Position numbers and translations under genes: made by a program
Assembly: GCA_002340405.1 (NCBI GenBank)
Contig: DDLZ01000150.1
Location: 1-6,310 of the forward strand
DNA: 6,310 bases
Direction: 5' to 3'
DNA from: Bacteroidales bacterium UBA2559
GTDB taxonomy: Bacteria; Bacteroidota; Bacteroidia; Bacteroidales; Bacteroidaceae
Part shown: positions 6,310-6,310 of the stretch, piece by piece
Numbering within the stretch: position 1 is the first letter of the stretch
How the letters are laid out: each line of letters starts with the position of its first letter
Notes under the pieces: generated by a model
Told to the model about the DNA's origin: nothing
Database searches by the model: none
The model's input: only the letters and a program-made list of their open reading frames with translations

Positions 6310-6310
6310 A

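Noticed and set aside
6200..6310. Glycine riboswitch upstream of the operon
   Set aside because: The region before the first gene lies outside the window, and no riboswitch-like structure is visible in the internal gaps.

Overview
The window is one compact, co-directional block of six genes, all on the minus strand. It encodes a complete glycine cleavage system (GCS) plus the ligase that would charge its lipoyl carrier. In transcription order (right to left): lipoate-protein ligase (6309-5587), gcvT (5603-4500), gcvH (4457-4077), gcvPA (4077-2755), gcvPB (2730-1321) and a dihydrolipoyl dehydrogenase, lpdA (1333-35). Three of the five junctions overlap (17, 1 and 13 bases). The other two are gaps of 42 and 24 bases, so this is very probably one operon. 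No stretch over 300 bases lacks a gene. No RNA gene, mobile element, repeat array or CRISPR was seen.

How the genes work together: the ligase attaches lipoate to Lys64 of GcvH. The two-subunit P-protein (GcvPA plus GcvPB, PLP on Lys269 of GcvPB) decarboxylates glycine and loads the aminomethyl group onto the lipoyl arm. GcvT passes the one-carbon unit to tetrahydrofolate and releases ammonia. LpdA reoxidises the dihydrolipoyl arm and makes NADH. Net: glycine + THF + NAD+ gives 5,10-methylene-THF + CO2 + NH3 + NADH. Everything needed is here except de novo lipoate synthesis (no lipA or lipB in the window).

Organism: GC content is near half by eye, and most starts lack a clear Shine-Dalgarno sequence, with AT-rich leaders before gcvT and gcvH. 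The ligase resembles Bacteroidales ligases as I remember them. This suggests an anaerobic gut-type Bacteroidota, at modest confidence. The split P-protein and the style of GcvT are more what I associate with Clostridia and other anaerobes, so horizontal acquisition, or a different host phylum, is possible.

The system is known rather than new. Points worth a second look are: (1) gcvT/gcvH and gcvPA/gcvPB are each in the same frame, separated by one stop codon and a stop-free linker; (2) the ligase lacks the C-terminal accessory domain and has an AT-rich tail; (3) the P-protein is split in a probable Bacteroidota.
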